A DNA stretch of 64,000 bases, taken from the NCBI GenBank assembly GCA_940337035.1, contig CALNHX010007462.1, forward strand, positions 1-64,000, read 5' to 3'. The position numbers and the translations under genes were made by a program. Origin of the DNA: Agriotes lineatus. Lineage: Eukaryota > Arthropoda > Insecta > Coleoptera > Elateridae. The notes under the pieces were generated by a model. That model was not told the DNA's origin, ran no database searches, and was given only the letters and a program-made list of their open reading frames with translations. Below, piece by piece: positions 24,988 through 35,168 of the stretch; positions within the stretch are counted from its first letter, which is position 1; each line of letters opens with the position of its first letter.

Positions 24988-25102
24988 TATATTTTATTGC
25001 GTTTATAATAGGTTAATGGTTTTTTTTATATATTCGGTTCTTATTTCTAGGGTCATCAGAACTGCTGTGCATATTTTTTTTCGCAATATGAACTTGAATT
25101 AG

Positions 25103-25256
25103 AATAGTTATTTATGCAACTAGTGTGTAAAGTAGGTCTTTTTAATCGAGTGCGGAGATTTTCTCACGAAGCGCCAGCCGAGTGGGCAAATGGTAGCACG
25201 AGATTAAAAAAAGACCTTTTACACACGTATTGCATACTAGATTTTTTCTACAACTG
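25103..25256 (+). mobile_element. Short hairpin element (border-conserved family)
   Basis: The stem CTAGTGTGTAAAGTAGGTC (25120 on) pairs with GACCTTTTACACAC (about 25213-25226); it continues with TTTTTAATCGAGTGC against GCACGAGATTAAAAA. The apex is GC-rich (GAAGCGCCAGCC). Outer borders are AATAGTTATTTATG (25103-25116) and GTATTGCATAC (25227-25237) followed by ATTTTTTCTACAACTG. These borders recur at 35.0 kb although the stem sequence does not. Confidence 0.65.
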
Positions 25257-25381
25257 AACATTTCACATTTTTTATCAATTGCTTTATTTATTTTGGTACG
25301 GAACTGGTTAGTTGATTGAAATTAGTTTTAAGTTGGCGCCACTGATCGTGATCGATGAACTATCAAAATTATGTAAAATTT

Positions 25382-25451
25382 TGTAAATAGGCAACCCAAA
25401 ATCAATTTCACTTTTTATGTACTAGGGTTTGTAAAGAACCTTTTATGCACT
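25382..25451 (+). repeat. 70-bp direct repeat, copy 1
   Basis: Begins TGTAAATAGGCAACCCAAAA and ends TTTTATGCACT. Nearly identical to 25591-25660, 209 bp downstream. Confidence 0.85.
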
Positions 25452-25590
25452 ATTACTGTTACTAATAATAATTCATTAATTATGTTAATTATTCACGATT
25501 ATTATTGTTTTGTACCTACAATTACCAAATTCTATTAAATAATTTACATCTTTCTGGTTTTTCACATGATTAACATCTAGAATAAGGTTA

Positions 25591-25660
25591 TGTAAATAGG
25601 CAACCCAAAATACATTTCACTTTTTATGCACTAGGGTTTGTAAAGAACTTTTTATGCACT
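25591..25660 (+). repeat. 70-bp direct repeat, copy 2
   Basis: Second copy, with a few substitutions. A tandem duplication of a roughly 209-bp unit, or recurrence of a short element, would both give this picture; the sequence between the copies shows no further obvious match. Confidence 0.85.
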
Positions 25661-27698
25661 GCTTTTTATAAAGTGGAACTTTACAAACTAACTAACGTGT
25701 TTAAAGTATCTACTTTAGACAAGGTTGTATAAAAAATACATTTTGCTTTAATGTGTGGAGATTTACGGAGCCTCTGCAATATGGAAGCTTTAACTAGATT
25801 TATTATTTTTGATAGATGTATTCTATTGTACGTATTAAAACTATTTTCTCTTGTTTCAGGTGAGTTCACCAGGTTAAAATAATACAAACCAATGGTAAGT
25901 TTAGTAGATACATACAGAATTATTGTCGTTCTGACGATTACTAAGTTTAGTATTGTAAAAAATTACAATTTGTCTCTGAATTGTTGAGAAATATGAGTAT
26001 TTTCTGTACGATACAGTTGACCTTTTGGTTTGCATATATTTGCTTTATCCCTACATCGAGTTAACTGAAAATAAATAGTATTATAAAAAGTATTTGAAGT
26101 AGGATATTTATTTAGACATTGGAAAGCCTAAAGGCGAGGTTGTGACCTCGCTTTTAGGATAAATTCAATTTTGCCACTAGTTGAAAGACGCTAATACTTT
26201 ATATTCATATTTGTTACAAATTCTAGCATTAACGGTAAAAAACATAATATACCTATTCATCTAATTCGCAAAAACATATTCTTATGTAATTATGTATGCA
26301 CACATTGGAAAACATTACTATGGTAATTTAATATTTTCCATTTAATAATTTTTAAACTCAATAGCGTCATTAATTTGTAATGACAATTTTCATATGGGTG
26401 TATTCACGTTTTAATAAAAAAGTTTCATAATGCAAAAGGCATTGATATTCCACAATGCTTTGACCTGCGTTAATTTATACAGTCGTGGAAGTAGTTCTCT
26501 GCGTTTTCTCTTTGTATTAGTTTCCTACAGGGTCTTCCTTGTTCATTTAAATTGAGATCTTAATCAAGCAAATGTGCTTTGGATCGGATGCATCCCATTC
26601 CGTGATTTATATTTGTAAAATTCAGACGGCTTTAGCTTTTGACCGTAATATTTTGTCTTTCACAAGGTATTCTACAGTGGATGCTGCTTTCGCACTAATT
26701 ATGTATGCTGGTTACTACTACAAAAAGTATGACTTTACTAACGAATAATTTAAGTAAATATAATTTTGAAGTAACCTGGGAGACTCCAATTTTAAAAGTT
26801 ACTACAGAGCCAGCACGTTCTCTTATGTCTCACAGGAATATAGTGTGAATACAAAGCTTATGAAAACTACCCCTGAACCTGCAGTTATTTATTCGGAAGC
26901 GAAAATATTTTTCTCAAAAATCTTTACGTCTTTTCCAGATGGTGTATTTAATGGCATGCATTGACTACATTTTTTATCACTATTTTTGCACTATGTCATG
27001 CGACATAAATGTTTTTGTGCGCTTTAGAGTTTTACATATTTAGAAAAAATTATGGGTCATTTATTGTAGTATAATAATTTGATCTATCTTTGTATAACCG
27101 AAGACATACGAGGTGCACAAATGTAAAAGATTCCAAATGTGAACTGAATGTAGTACATAATATTTTAGCACTAGGGATGGCTTTCTGTAGTCTTGATGTT
27201 GTGGTTTACCGCATGTCGACACTGAGTGCTTACAATTTTCCAATTTGCTTTTGAATAAAGAATGTCTCATCTGGTATATTAAAAGCTAGTGTATGTTATA
27301 CAAAATTAATTCGTGAGAAACCCATTTCTAACGGTGGCTTGGGTTAGATGCAATCGTGGTTTACTATGGTATTCATTGAAGCGTCCATGTAAAGTATTGT
27401 GACGTGTTAACAATACTGCAATGAAGTAAGAAAGTCGTAAGAAGACGTGAGGCTAGTAAGAACATAACGACTGACTGTTTAGCAATTTTCGGATTTCATG
27501 CGCTGCTTTCGTTTTACCTGCTAGAATTCGCAGTGACTTTTTCATCTGTCATAAGAAAAAAATTTGACATCATAACACGGAAGTCAGGCCGAATCTCAGG
27601 GGACGCTAAACAAACAGTGACTAAAGAACATCCAGAAGCAAAAATATTTAAATAATTGTACATGATCTTAAGAGTATGTACTAATTTGAAGATATACG
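25661..27698. other. No gene seen; one short perfect hairpin
   Basis: Mostly AT-rich. CCTAAAGGCGAGGT (26127-26140) pairs with ACCTCGCTTTTAGG (26145-26158) across TGTG. Minus-strand frames at 25681-25887 and 27061-27270 have no known motif. Confidence 0.4.
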
Positions 27699-27700
27699 TA

Positions 27701-28293
27701 ACGGGTGTCCGCCGGCAAATTTCATTTTTAAACTTGAAATAAAATTTTTATTTCTTCAAATATGTTATTGAAAAAAAATACAAAATAAACCTTAATCTTT
27801 GGGAAATTATTTGTGAAACAGCACATCCGCCAAATGACGCCCCTCACGTCGTATCACTTCTTCCAAACGAACTTGAAAATTTTGCATCACACGCGTAACC
27901 AGGTGTAATCGCACGAATTTCTCGGGTGATGTTCTGCTTTAACACATCTAAAGTGGGTGGTGCATTCTCGTAGGAAATTTGCCACTGGACACCCACTTTT
28001 TTTGGTCTCAAATCAAAAATCTACGAGAATGCACCACCCACTTGGGATGTGTTAAAGCAGAACATCACCCGAGAAATTCGTGCGATTACACCTGCTTACG
28101 CGTGTGATGCAAAATTTTCAAGTTCGTTTGGAAGAAGTGATACGACGTGAGGGGCGTCATTTGGCGGATGTGCTGTTTCACAAATAATTTCCCAAAGATT
28201 AAGGTTTATTTTGTATTGTTTTTCAATAACATATTTGAAGAAATAAAAATTTTATTTCAAGTTTAAAAATGAAATTTGCCGGCGGACACCCGT
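27701..28293. mobile_element. 593-bp fold-back element made of two inverted mariner 3' ends
   Basis: Two arms of 273 bp (27701-27973 and 28021-28293) are almost perfectly complementary, around a 47-base spacer. The outer ends read ACGGGTGTCCGCCGGCAAAT and are flanked by TA (27699-27700, 28294-28295), the Tc1/mariner target duplication. Each arm, read outward from the centre, encodes a transposase tail: APPTWDVLKQNITREIRA, a frame change, then VMQNFQVRLEEVIRREGRH, LADVLFHK and stop. The spacer contains GAAATTTGCCACTGGACACC, a diverged copy of the element terminus, so the left half alone looks like an internally deleted mariner bounded by two inverted ends. Arm identity is so high that formation or gene conversion must be recent. 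It contains no working transposase. Confidence 0.92.
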
Positions 28294-28429
28294 TATGTCT
28301 ATCCCATATTTTAAATTAATGGTGTGATCATGGTCGCCTTTTCTAAATTAGCAATGTCTGAAAACATTACAAATTATAACTTATTATCGAGCTTTCGACT
28401 CTGTAAGAGTTTCGCAAATCGTATACTTA

Positions 28430-28955
28430 TGACTAGAATTATGGGCGAATTTAACACCAACATAGGAAACAGGAAATGTGGGGGTTTTATTGGCGAGAGA
28501 AATGAAACGGGAGGGCTAGAGATCAACGAAATAACGAAATAACAGGATTTCGTGAAAAAAACAAATTCCAAATATGAACAAATTAGAATATAGACACTTC
28601 AACAAGGAGACGACGACACAAAAATTATCGAAAATACATAAACACAAAACAGCTCGAATATAGTGGAGCAAGATAAGAGTTTGAAAATAATGAGAAAAAA
28701 GTAAATGTAGGAAGAAAACGCATAGAACATGAGCTCTCGAACTCAAACCGTATTGTACAACTGATAGACAAAGAATTATTCAGAATCGAGCACTTTTATA
28801 AGCAGCTGTATCGGAAACGCCCTATCAACAACGAAACACCACCAGACCCAAGGATGTGGAACCGGGGTTCAAAAGTTTTGCTAGAGATCACAAATTTGAC
28901 TTTTATCAGCCTAAAGCGCAATCAGGATTCATTGTTGGCGTCAACGGTCACCTAT
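28430..28955 (+). pseudogene. LINE relic, 5' section: endonuclease and linker
   Basis: MGEFNTNIGNR (28441-28473) matches the MGDFN block of APE-type LINE endonucleases (the catalytic Asp is replaced by Glu here), followed by GERNETGGLEI, a common continuation. A deletion must follow, because the next readable block, RIEHELSNS, then LIDKELFRIEHFYKQLYR (about 28700-28800), belongs to the linker before the RT domain. The relic is interrupted at 28955 by the hAT element and resumes at 29798 on the same strand. Stops and frameshifts abound. Confidence 0.68.
28948..28955 (+). repeat. Target-site duplication TCACCTAT, left copy
   Basis: Seven of eight bases match TCACGTAT at 29790-29797 on the other side of the hAT element. 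Confidence 0.75.
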
Positions 28956-29789
28956 TAGAGATAGGCACGAGACGTGAAAACAGTCGGGTCACGCTGGGTT
29001 ACGACGGGTCCCATCGTGAACATGAGTAATATTTGAAAAACTGACCGTGAACGTGAGTGAAGACTTCCAAGACGTCATTCAGATTTCACGTTAAATATTT
29101 AGTAACGAATAAAAGACTGCAGGGTGCCCCGCTCCCACGCTTCCCAACCGTGCGGAAGATCTAGAGCTGGAGCGAGAGGTACTTCTGTGTGGCAGCTTGC
29201 AGCGATGGAGCTTCACACCTGTGTTGTGTTGTGAATGTTGTGTCTACAGTCAATTGTGACTCTGCGTCTATAGGCGACCAAGCGGAACTTACTTTTCGTT
29301 CCTCGGACGTAAAAGTACTTTTAAACCTAGGAATTAAAAGTGTTGCCTAGCAACTTATACCTTATAGTATTCGTATCAGTAAATGAAACAGTAATTCCAA
29401 TGACAGCTTTTGGTATTAAGCATAATGTCTTTGAAGACGGTTACAAGAAATGCTTTTGCATGGTCAGCCATTGTAGTCAATTTTCATTTATTTCTTTTTC
29501 TGTCTACTATTCTGATTGCAACATATCACGTAAATTATGTCACGTGCAAAACATATTTTATTTTAGAGTTTTTAGTTCTGTTGCGGGTGCTTTATTAGTT
29601 TTAAATTTGAACATTCTGTTCTACTTGAATTTGAATTTTCAAATAAAAGCTGCGGGTTACGTCGTGAGTGGTGGGTCACGCCGTGAACGTGAGCGAACGT
29701 GAGAGTGAGCGTGCGTGAACGTGAGTATTTAAAGCAAGCGTGAAACATGTGTGACGTGAATGAATACTCACTCACGTGCCCATCTCCTA
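28956..29789. mobile_element. 834-bp non-autonomous hAT element inside a LINE
   Basis: The left end TAGAGATAGGCACG and the complement of the right end, TAGGAGATGGGCACG, match apart from one extra base and one substitution and fit the hAT terminal class TAGNGATGGGCACG. Near-perfect 8-bp duplications flank it. Inside both ends are repeats of GTGAACGTGAG/CGTGAG, densest at 29660-29730, the subterminal repeats expected as transposase binding sites. The 120-codon plus-strand frame at 29340-29702 runs into those repeats and has no transposase motif, so I do not call a gene. Confidence 0.85.
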
Positions 29790-29797
29790 TCACGTAT

Positions 29798-30540
29798 TAG
29801 TTATCAATACCTTAACTGCGAAATATATCGAATATAACAAGCGCCTGATACTTATGTTTGTAGACTGTAAAACAGGACCAATAACGTATCGAACAAGGTT
29901 GCACTCAGAATGAGGATATCGAAAACTCAGTTCATGACGACCTTGGTTCTTAGCGACAATACTTCCATAAACAATACAAAAATTGAAAAAGCGACATCGT
30001 TAAAAATCAGGGATATGAAATCACAATTGGTCGGAAAATCAAACAATTGGGATCAAAAGAAGGGTAAGTCTAGCACGAGCAATTTTTGGTAGATTGAAAA
30101 AGGAAGTTTTTAAAACAAACATACTTATTTTGTCTTAAAAGGAGAGTCTTACATCGGTATGTTTTACGGTGCTGAGACTCTTACACCAACGAAAAAAAAA
30201 CAGCTGAAAAGGTTCGGTTAGTACAAAGCTAAGAAGCGATTTATGCTTGCCGCTGAGAGACATAAGAACCAGAACAGGAGTTACTGACTGAATTAAAAAG
30301 AGCATGTGCGAAAGGAATCTCAGAATGGCGTCCCATTAAGAGGCAAACCGACAATGTGGACGGATGGGATCAAATGAATTGAAACAAACTGAATCCAAGC
30401 AGCAGAGCATCTAGAAGTATGGGGAGACCTGCAAGAGAGTTATGTTCAACAATGGACGTTGCAAGCTTGCAAGAGAGTTATGTTCAACAATGGACGTTGC
30501 AAGCTTGGCGATGATGATGATGATGGCGATGACCTCAAAC
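29798..30540 (+). pseudogene. LINE relic, 3' section: RT to C-terminus
   Basis: Continues the LINE split by the hAT element. Right after the insertion one reads LTAKYIEYNKRLILMFVD (about 29815-29868), the RT block that normally ends in FVDYEKAFD; a deletion removes the rest of the palm including YADD. Then LVLSDNTSINNTKIEKA (about 29940-30000), YGAET (30165-30179), a basic helix, GKPTMWTDGIK (about 30340), IQAAEHLEVWGDLQESYV and QQW (about 30390-30455). The YVQQWT ending and a (GAT)n tail at about 30510-30525 are what RTE-like LINEs show at their 3' end, so the insertion end is near 30540. Confidence 0.75.
30430..30505 (+). repeat. Perfect 38-bp tandem duplication in the LINE 3' end
   Basis: The unit starting TGCAAGAGAGTTATGTTCAA is present twice without change (30430-30467, 30468-30505), so the YVQQWT codons occur twice. 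Identity implies a recent slippage event or an assembly artefact. Confidence 0.9.
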
Positions 30541-31350
30541 CAACAAATAGGAAAAATAAATCATGGATGACGAAGGCAATTCTCATTGTGATGAAAAAAT
30601 GGAGATGAGGAAATATGTGTTTTCCTGATGAATACAATGATATAGGAAGTCAAATCAGACAAAAATTAAGACATATAAGCAACAGGTGCCTCGAAATTAA
30701 AGTCCCCCGAAAAGAAACACGATCAGTTTAACATGCACAAAAAGATCAATGGAGCAATTACATCATAAAAATTTCACCTTATGGAAAATATTGATGGATA
30801 ACAGGGGCAATACTAGTTGGTAAGGGAAGAAAAATTGGCACCTGGAGAAACTATGTCTCTTCGCTCTTCAATGATAACTGGGCAATACGTACATAGAAGT
30901 CCGAAAGCAATGTAGGTCCAACAATAACTGTAGATGAATGTTACAAAGCCATTAAGCAAATGAAAGACGAAAAGTCGCTTTGTCTTGATAACTTCTATTC
31001 TAAATCAGTGCAACAGATGGTTTGACTATCGTATGATTAGGTTCATAAGTCACCTTTTGGAAGTTTTCCGCAAAGGCTATGCGAGGAACATATTGGACAA
31101 ACATTATTAGAATTCAAAAAGGCAGTGGGAACACGAGAAAGATTGCTGTGTCAAGTTCTATTTCTAAGGTATTGTGACGAACTGTGATATATATACGCTT
31201 GCGTTGACATTCTACAAAGAGTCGAACTGGTTGATACAGCCTTAAGGACCACCGTGAATCTATACTGGTCTCAAACAGCGACTGTGCAAGTGTGAAGATA
31301 GCGAAGAAGCCAGCATCCAAAGAGGAATGCGTTAGGCATGGAAAGAATAT
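30541..31350 (+). pseudogene. Second LINE relic: linker and N-terminal RT
   Basis: Same strand, directly after the 3' end of the previous LINE. Readable blocks in order: KSWMTKAIL (about 30560; WMT..I is the usual linker start), WRNYVSSLFNDN (about 30840), VGPTITVDECYKAIKQMKDE (about 30910-30975; the standard block before RT), then GTRERLLCQVLF (about 31126-31165), and SEEASIQRGMR with W near 31300-31340 where active copies read RGVRQGC. Breaks by stops and shifts are frequent, and the sequence ends before the catalytic YADD box. It may be a head-to-tail neighbour of, or an insertion beside, the first LINE. Confidence 0.7.
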
Positions 31351-31869
31351 TCTAGTTGAAAATTTTAAGAACGTGGTTCGTTCAATACTATCGTACCACA
31401 ACCGGTATTTTCAGAGCAGATCTCGATGATGACCGCCAATATTCGTTAACAGATGCAAAGCTGAAGAAAAAGACAGCTTCTTGCTATCCATACATTTGTT
31501 GTCGTTCTACTTTTTGTTTAATTCATAACATTACTTTCTATTGAATATGCTTTAGAATTGGAGAATTCACTGAAATGCTGACTAATTAACTGGTAGTAGT
31601 AAGCCCCTCTAGCTTGATTAAAACAACATAATTGAAAATTCAATAACTAAATATAATTAGCATTTAATTGTTGATATTATTTGGTTAGATTAGCTTAAAA
31701 CATCGACATCTACTGATATAACTTTAACTGTATGCTCAGTGGTTGATATAGCAACCACTTAGTGATGATAATAAAAAAAAAACTTTTTTTGGAACCCAAT
31801 ATATTTTATTGGACAGGAAAACAACAATGTTTATTCATTATGGATGTTGCAAAACAAGTTAATAATAAT
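31351..31869. other. No gene seen
   Basis: AT-rich; a 62-codon plus-strand frame at 31356-31544 has no known motif. An imperfect dyad AGTGGTTGATATAGCAACCACT lies near 31738-31759. Confidence 0.35.
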
Positions 31870-33240
31870 GCTACCTTACAGGCATTATCTGGGAACGGAC
31901 ACATTTTTCTTTTGTGCTGAATATGTTTGCCAGCATCGAACACTTTGGATTGTCTATAGTTACACACCTACCACTAACTTTTTTAATGTCTTATAAGCAG
32001 AACGTGGTGACCCTTTACGTTTCCTGGAGTTGTAGTTGCCAAATAGTTGAGTTGCCAACAGGATTCTAAATTTTAGGTGAGTTAGTGGCTTCTAATGTTT
32101 ATTTTCTATTTCCACTGCATATAAAATGAACGAGTTGACAATCACCTCTATAAAGAAATAGAAGAACTTGAGTCATCGCCTTCTTGATTTCTAAGATTCA
32201 TTGTAATAGGCATGGAGCTGATTGAACTGATTAACTCCACCCATGAAGTTATTATATGGGTATTTTATATTTTCTTTGTCCCCACTTTTATGCGTGCGTT
32301 GAACGATTCTAATATCACTGGATTCTCTATGTTACCTATTACTGTAACAGAATTTTTGCCCACTTTAAAACGGAAATATCAGAAGACATGGAAAAGTCAG
32401 AATCTCCCATCTTTAGTAATTTATCAGCTGCTAACAATTTTCTGGGATAATGTTTGCGATTGGCACGAAATGTACCACAAGCAAATGTATTTTTTTCCTG
32501 TAGAGACTGCAACAATTCGAAAGCGCTGAAAAAATTTTCAAATCTAAACAATATCCCTTATCCCAGTGTGGTTTAGATAGTTTTAAAACTACTCGCTCTC
32601 CTAATGTTCCCCGCTCTTCTTCTTGATTTTACTTGATATACGTCAAAACCTAATAAATAGCTTGTTTTTGAAAAGGCTATAGCCCAAACCTTAAACCCAC
32701 ATTTAATAGGTTTCATAGGCATACATTTTTTCAAGCTTGATCTGCCTTTAAAAGCCTACCATACTCTTTATCAACGGCAAGTTGTCTATCTGGAATATAC
32801 AATTTTCATTCAGGGCGTCAATTATCGGTCTAATTTGTGAAGTTTATCGAAATTTTGATATTCCCTTTTTGGCATTCTTTAATTAACATTGAAATGCAAA
32901 TGCCGTAAAATTAGCAGAAATCGCTTTAGGGTCATTATATTTGCTATCCTGTCAACCATAAAATTGGGTTCAGATGACCAGTATAGCCGTAAACAGGACA
33001 CATTGTGGAAACCCATGATTATGAACATCTCAATAAATACTTTTAGTTCATCCATACCTAATTCAATACTGACACCTAGCCTATTTATTAGATTGCCTGA
33101 TAATATGTTATAATAAGTCTGCTGTCATAACGGAATAAAATATGTCTTGAGGTGATTCTGTGATTACATTAAACGTTGGACCGATATTTTGAGAAAAACA
33201 TAATCACTATACATTTTTGGAGCTGACGCCGTTTTCGATA
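31870..33240 (-). pseudogene. piggyBac-type transposase, nearly complete core, dead
   Basis: Read from 33240 downward on the minus strand, the full order of piggyBac transposase blocks is recognisable: ELKVFIEMFIIMGFHNV (about 33005-33060), LYWSSEPNF, IANIMTLKRF and LRHLHFN (about 32890-32960), YQNFDKLHKL, KCMPMKPIKCGFKVWAI (about 32670-32730), LGFDVY, then FRFENFFSAFELLQSL (about 32505-32551), KNTFACGTFRANRKHYP, a gap, MGGVNQFNQLHAYYN (about 32205-32245), LKFFYFFIE, LTHLKFRILLATQL, and a Cys-containing tail near 31900. Many stops and several frameshifts break it, and the region of the first catalytic Asp (before MPMKP) is scrambled. No intron is evident. I could not find its 13-bp ends or flanking TTAA. 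The plus-strand frame at 32212-32529 is its shadow. Confidence 0.88.
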
Positions 33241-33675
33241 AGTAAATAGTTATATACCGTGTGTTCCAAAAAAATACTCATTTAGGGTGGGCCTTGGAAA
33301 GAAAGACAGAAAATCTAGTCATGTATAAACTTAAGTCTGTAGGTGAAGGTCAGATTGCATTTTATTTATGAAAACATCTGCCACTGTGACAGCCAAAGTT
33401 TACACTGCATTAAGGTTACTTGTATCAAGCAAAAAGGAAAATAAGATGGCATTTACACAACAACAACGAGTGTATTAATCATAACACTCAATAAAATTGT
33501 TTTTATTAAGTGTTTTGTGTATTTTTAGGAAAATAGTTCAAAATGAAGATGTAATTTAGTTCATTTGCTTCAATGGGTATCTATCAAGTTATGGCAAACT
33601 TCAATTTGATCATGGCATGTTGCGAATGAGTGTTTTTTTAAACACACGATATATATCAAAGGCGTAAAACAGGCG
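33241..33675. other. No gene seen
   Basis: A terminus-like word, CCGTGTGTTCCAAAAAAA (about 33258), follows TATA, suggesting another small TA element whose partner I did not find. Confidence 0.35.
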
Positions 33676-33775
33676 TATTTGGCCCGCGGCGTAAAAGTTA
33701 CAGTTCGAGGTGCGGAGCACCGAGGGCTATAACACGACAAGGGACAAAGAGGTGCATACAAAATTTTATGTACGA
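33676..33775 (+). repeat. Degenerate hairpin, possible third border-family copy
   Basis: GTTACAGTTCGAGGTGC faces GCACCGAGGGCTATAAC around a GA apex, with a weaker outer stem. It is followed by GGTGCATACAAAATTTT (about 33751-33767), resembling the right border of the 35.0 kb hairpin. The left border is not clear. Confidence 0.4.
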
Positions 33776-35020
33776 TGGAAATCTTAAAAAGGCAGATTCA
33801 GATTATTATAAAACGTGAAATGAAAACACGGCAATTCTTACAAATATTTTAACTGAATAGTACCTTTGTAACTACATATGGTTTTCATTAATACGTGTTT
33901 GTAGACTAAAATGACGTCAGAAGGCAATATATTTATTTACGCCCACTGACGTCATTTAGCGGACGAAATAGATATTTATGGATTAAGGGAGATATAAATA
34001 TGTTTTTTCACTGAAGTTCACATGGTTACAGACTGATAGTCTCTGGTAAAACGAAGGTAGAAAACATAAATATCTCCCGTGGTGAATACAATATTTTATT
34101 GGCTAGCATATTAGTAAGAATAATATGACATTTCAAAATGTCATTACGTATATTTAAAATAAGACTACGTGTATGTAAGTAACATCAAGGATTACCTGAA
34201 TGTATGGTTGTTTGTAGTTGTATGGTTACCATGAGATTGAGGTATAAATAATTTGAAAAATCCTTTAGGAATTATGAGTAGCTTTTCATATTTTGTATAT
34301 ATGACGAAAATGGGCAATATCATGTTGCTAGTAAATAAGAGATATTTATCGCCCGAGGGCGAAACAGACTAGTTTTCCTGAAAATGGGATCTAAAAGACA
34401 CCTATTATTGATCGATCGTACATAAATGAACTTTTTGCAGTATCAGTATTGAGCTCATAAGCTTTTTTCGCTTTCTTCATCTGTGCTGTCGGCCTCTGCA
34501 GTTGTTATCATTTATATTTTTATATTATCGTCTTTGTAATTCGGATCAAACTCTTGGAAATTCTGGCCATCTGGAGAATATCTTTTTACTACACCACGAG
34601 TTGGGCTGCCATAAATAAGACGTACTCTGAACTTCTAAGTCATCACACTTTGAAGACGTTGGGAGTTAATAAGTCAATAATTGAAGTGGAATTTCCTGCC
34701 TATATGTGCAATAAATTATTTTACATTTCGTCAAGTCTTTAACATTACCTGAAGTACGAAAAATTGAATTTTTTCTGATACAGAGTAATTAATTTCGTCG
34801 TCTGCTTCACTGCCATAATCATACTCCGAATTTTCAGCTTGCTCTATTGGAATTGCATCGAACCAGCGCCATAGCTTACCGCTAGGCTATTTCTGCAAAT
34901 CATTCAAATTCATGATTTTATTCAAACAGTCCGCCAAATAAGAACACGTAAAAAATTGAGGTTAGATATTCAACAGAGCATAAGTACGTGATACAACATC
35001 ACTCAAACAAAGGCATCTTA
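33776..35020. other. No gene seen; small inverted motifs
   Basis: ATGACGTCAG (33911-33920) and CTGACGTCAT (33946-33955) form a perfect 10-bp inverted pair; ATCGCCCGAGGGCGA near 34349 is another palindrome. The stretch 33890-34390 might be a diverged MITE. No coding motif. Confidence 0.35.
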
Positions 35021-35168
35021 ATAGTTATTTATGTACCTAGAGCGAAAAATGATTCATTAGGTGTGAGTTCGAAAGTTTCGGGCCGAGCGAAGCGAGGTCC
35101 GAAAAAACTCGAACGAACGCCTAATGCATTTTTCGCTCGTGTTGCATACAAAATTTTTCCTACGACTG
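35021..35168 (+). mobile_element. Short hairpin element (border-conserved family)
   Basis: The left arm from 35041 (AGCGAAAAATGATTCATTAG) pairs with the right arm ending at 35138 (CTAATGCATTTTTCGCT). The inner stem GTTCGAAAGTTTCGGGCC is opposed by GGTCCGAAAAAACTCGAAC, with the apex GAGCGAAGCGA. The borders ATAGTTATTTATG (35021-35033) and GTGTTGCATAC followed by AAAATTTTTCCTACGACTG correspond to those at 25.1 kb. Confidence 0.65.

Noticed and set aside
29340..29702. 120-codon coding sequence
   Set aside because: It lies wholly inside the non-autonomous hAT element and ends in its subterminal repeats; no transposase motif.
32212..32529. Plus-strand coding sequence
   Set aside because: Its opposite strand carries clear piggyBac transposase blocks; this frame is their shadow.
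31738..33280. Terminal inverted repeats of the piggyBac copy (TTCCAAAAAAA words at both sides)
   Set aside because: GGAACC with a T-run at about 31780 and TTCCAAAAAAA at about 33268 point inward in the wrong sense for one element and lack TTAA; treated as coincidence or as ends of other elements.
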